This document shows, piece by piece, positions 5,789 through 7,520 of a DNA stretch of 7,520 nucleotides. The position numbers and the translations under genes are program-made. The stretch comes from CAIRTT01 sp046075665 (GTDB lineage: Bacteria; Armatimonadota; Armatimonadia; Armatimonadales; Armatimonadaceae): NCBI GenBank assembly GCA_046075665.1, contig JBJTQN010000077.1, positions 1-7,520 of the forward strand. Reading direction: 5' to 3'. Numbering within the stretch: the first letter of the stretch is position 1; every line of letters begins with the position of its first letter. The notes below the pieces were generated by a model that had not been told where the DNA came from, searched no databases, and worked only from the letters and a program-made list of their open reading frames with translations.

Positions 5789-7393
5789 TTAATGTTCATC
5801 GTCAGCCTCTGCAAGCAGGTCAATGTCCGGGTGAACCTCATCAGGGATGGCATCCAACACCTTTTGATCGAACTGTACATCCTTGATGGGCTCGAGGAGC
5901 AAAGTCAAAACATCCGGCAGCTGGTTTGCCGTATCCGCGACGCCCAGCTTGTGGAGGTTCTTCGCCTTTGCGAGCACACTGCGCTGCAAGCTTCCACTTG
6001 CATCGTTGTACTTGCCCGCCGCCGCCGAGATACTCTTGCCGACCGCCTGGAAATGCCCGATAAACGCCGCGACGCCTTTATAGAGGTTAGCGCCTTCCTT
6101 GCGAATCTCCTCGACATTTTGAGCAAAGGTGTGCTGGTTGATGACCCAGGCCGTTGTTCGGAGCAAGCCGATGAGCAAGCCTGGGGATGTCAACACGACT
6201 CGCTTGTCCAGGCCGTACTTGATCAGATCCGGGTCGGCTTCGATCGCCGTGTGGTAGAGCGCTTCCGTCGGGAGGTAGAGAATGACATGGTCCACACCCT
6301 TAAAGTGGTGGTGATACTGCTTGCTTGAGAGGTCATCAATGTGCTTGCGCACGGCTTTGGCATGCTCACGCAGCAGTGCGACTTGCTCCTCTTCCGTCTC
6401 CGCCTGCATCGCCTTGTCAAACTGATCAATCGGCATCTTCGAGTCGATCACCACTTTGCTGCCACTTGGAAGCGAAACGACCATATCCGGGATTAGTGTC
6501 TGGTTACCAACCCGCACCTGCTGCTGGCGCACATAATCGACACCGAGGCGGAGTCCAACGCTCTCTGCAACATTCTCAAGCTGCAGCTCGCCCCAGTTTC
6601 CGCGGTCCTTTGGCCGGGAAAACACACGGGTCATCTGCTCAGCCTGCTTGGCAAGGTCGGCGATGTGTTGTTTTAAGATGGCATCGGATTCCGTGCGCCC
6701 CTTCAGCAGCTCCTCGGTCTGCGCTTTGAGCGCTTCCATGGCCTCGGTGTAAGGCTTGGTCAGCTCCTCTATAGATTTGCGTTGCTCCTCGAGTTCCTGC
6801 CCTGACTCCTCACGAATCTTCTCTTTGAGCTCTTTGGCGATCTCGGTCCCGAGGAGCTTGTAAGAATCCTTCATCGCTTCCTCAGTGTTGAGCTGTGCCT
6901 TGGCTTCCGCCACAGCGGTGTTTGCAGCCTGGAGGTCCCGTCGGACCTGCTCAAGCTGGGTCTCTAGCGCTGCGATACGCCCCTTGAGCCCGGTCTCGCT
7001 CACATTCAAGGCATCCTTTTGGGCATTCAGCGTTGCAACCTGCGTTTGTAGCGAATCGCGGGTTGCGCTTAGATCGGCGATGCGCAATTCCTTCGCGCTG
7101 ATGTCGGCTTGCAGGGATGTCGATTTGCTCTGGGCATTTTGGAGGTCTGCTTTTGCCGCAGCGACATCCGCGGCAGCCTTTGTCACATCAGCTTGCGCAT
7201 CAGCGATGCGATTATCGAGCAGCTGCTTTTCCTTTTGGACACTTGCGAGCTGATCCTGGAGCGGCTTGAGAGCAGCTTCAGCCGCGATTTTTGCCGAGCG
7301 CTCAGTCGCGAGGCGGCCGTTGAGGTAAATCACCGCCGTGCCGATACCGAAAACCATTCCGCCTACGGCCGCAGCCATCACTGATGAGTCCAT
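5789..7393 (-). CDS. rmuC: DNA recombination protein RmuC homologue
   Basis: The 534-residue protein has the full RmuC layout. An N-terminal membrane helix (about residues 6-24) is followed by a long Ala/Gln/Glu/Lys-rich coiled coil (about 30-255) and then the RmuC core (about 260-480). Core signatures include RGNWGELQLENV (264-275), IPDMVVSLPSG (301-311) and VVIDSKMP (314-321), the last two forming a PD-(D/E)XK-like nuclease site with Asp303, Asp317 and Lys319. LPTEALY (374-380) and TSPGLLIGLLRT (402-413) are also typical. RmuC proteins limit DNA inversion between short inverted repeats in E. coli and are thought to act as membrane-tethered nucleases. The length is usual for the family. The start at 7393 is backed by GGGGGA 8 bases upstream; a second ATG five codons in has no such site. 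The acidic C-terminus is not conserved in the family. No clear terminator follows. Confidence 0.95.
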   Translation of the reverse strand: MDSSVMAAAVGGMVFGIGTAVIYLNGRLATERSAKIAAEAALKPLQDQLASVQKEKQLLDNRIADAQADVTKAAADVAAAKADLQNAQSKSTSLQADISAKELRIADLSATRDSLQTQVATLNAQKDALNVSETGLKGRIAALETQLEQVRRDLQAANTAVAEAKAQLNTEEAMKDSYKLLGTEIAKELKEKIREESGQELEEQRKSIEELTKPYTEAMEALKAQTEELLKGRTESDAILKQHIADLAKQAEQMTRVFSRPKDRGNWGELQLENVAESVGLRLGVDYVRQQQVRVGNQTLIPDMVVSLPSGSKVVIDSKMPIDQFDKAMQAETEEEQVALLREHAKAVRKHIDDLSSKQYHHHFKGVDHVILYLPTEALYHTAIEADPDLIKYGLDKRVVLTSPGLLIGLLRTTAWVINQHTFAQNVEEIRKEGANLYKGVAAFIGHFQAVGKSISAAAGKYNDASGSLQRSVLAKAKNLHKLGVADTANQLPDVLTLLLEPIKDVQFDQKVLDAIPDEVHPDIDLLAEADDEH

Positions 7394-7520
7394 GTTTCAA
7401 ATCCCCCGACCTACGTGCGATAGCACGGCGTCTTTATTATTTGCAATTTTGGGGTTTGAACCCATTCCCCGTTTGCTGCCTATCTACTCATCGACGCAGC
7501 ATGGGCAGGCGTGACATCCA
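7394..7520 (-). promoter_or_regulatory. rmuC leader with ribosome-binding site and two small inverted repeats
   Basis: GGGGGA (7402-7407, minus strand) is 8 bases from the rmuC ATG and is the likely Shine-Dalgarno site. Just upstream is a small hairpin, CGTGC (7414-7418) and GCACG (7423-7427) around a 4-base loop. Further out, GGGTT and AACCC (7452-7463) form a near-palindrome. An AT-rich stretch with AATAAT/TAATAA on the minus strand (about 7435-7442) could be a -10 region, but no -35 at good spacing is visible. No gene is assigned here. Confidence 0.4.

Noticed and set aside
5781..5793. ATTAA-CGA-TTAAT inverted repeat over the rmuC stop codon
   Set aside because: A five-base AT-only stem is weak and likely by chance. 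It has no G/C stem and is not a credible terminator.
5792..7384. Plus-strand open frames opposite rmuC (5792-6328, 6325-6729, 6885-7253, 7109-7384)
   Set aside because: The minus strand codes a full-length RmuC with all signature motifs. The opposing frames have low-complexity shadow composition.
7446..7470. Sequence resembling a tRNA T-arm (GGTTTGAACC)
   Set aside because: The stem does not close at the right spacing around the loop, and no acceptor stem or anticodon arm is found around it.
7480..7520. Possible 3' end of another minus-strand gene (ends SMSR then TAG)
   Set aside because: Only about 12 codons are visible before the window edge, the other two frames on this strand also hit stops, and no motif supports it.
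1..7520. CRISPR arrays, toxin-antitoxin pairs, insertion-sequence ends or phage-defence genes
   Set aside because: No evenly spaced short direct repeats, transposase motifs, terminal inverted repeats with target duplications, or defence-type domains were seen.

Overview
The window looks like chromosomal DNA of a Gram-negative bacterium, most likely a proteobacterium. The reasons are a membrane-anchored RmuC with a long coiled coil, a large protein with a Sec signal peptide, mid-to-high G+C with mostly G/C third codon positions in the two large genes, and Shine-Dalgarno sites ahead of both. No genus can be named from the sequence alone. There is no rRNA, tRNA, insertion sequence, CRISPR array or recognisable phage gene.

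Layout, left to right. (i) 3-203, plus strand: the last 66 codons of an unrecognised helical protein. It ends 4 bases before the stop of the next gene, which points the other way. (ii) 208-1206, minus strand: an alpha/beta hydrolase of the dienelactone-hydrolase / PAF-acetylhydrolase-like type. (iii) 1207-1524: a gap that holds the decayed 5' end of a second copy of that hydrolase, and a 9-bp stem-loop. (iv) 1525-5709, minus strand: an exported 1394-residue protein made of a signal peptide, about twelve NHL-like beta-propeller blades, an OmpL47/Ig-like linker and seven tandem Ig-like repeats of 92-96 residues, with no visible cell-surface anchor. (v) 5710-5788: a short regulatory gap with a perfect TTGACA box and an inverted repeat whose downstream arm contains the ribosome-binding site. 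(vi) 5789-7393, minus strand: rmuC. (vii) 7394-7520: the rmuC leader.

The three complete genes lie on the minus strand, but nothing links them in one pathway. RmuC is a DNA-maintenance factor, the giant protein is extracytoplasmic, and the hydrolase is probably a cytoplasmic esterase or lipase. RmuC and the giant protein are 79 bases apart with no clear terminator between them, so read-through is possible, although the giant gene also seems to have its own promoter.

I do not see a new multi-gene system here. The best leads are the relic of a tandem hydrolase duplication, the inverted repeat over the giant gene's start region, and the multidomain architecture of the giant protein.
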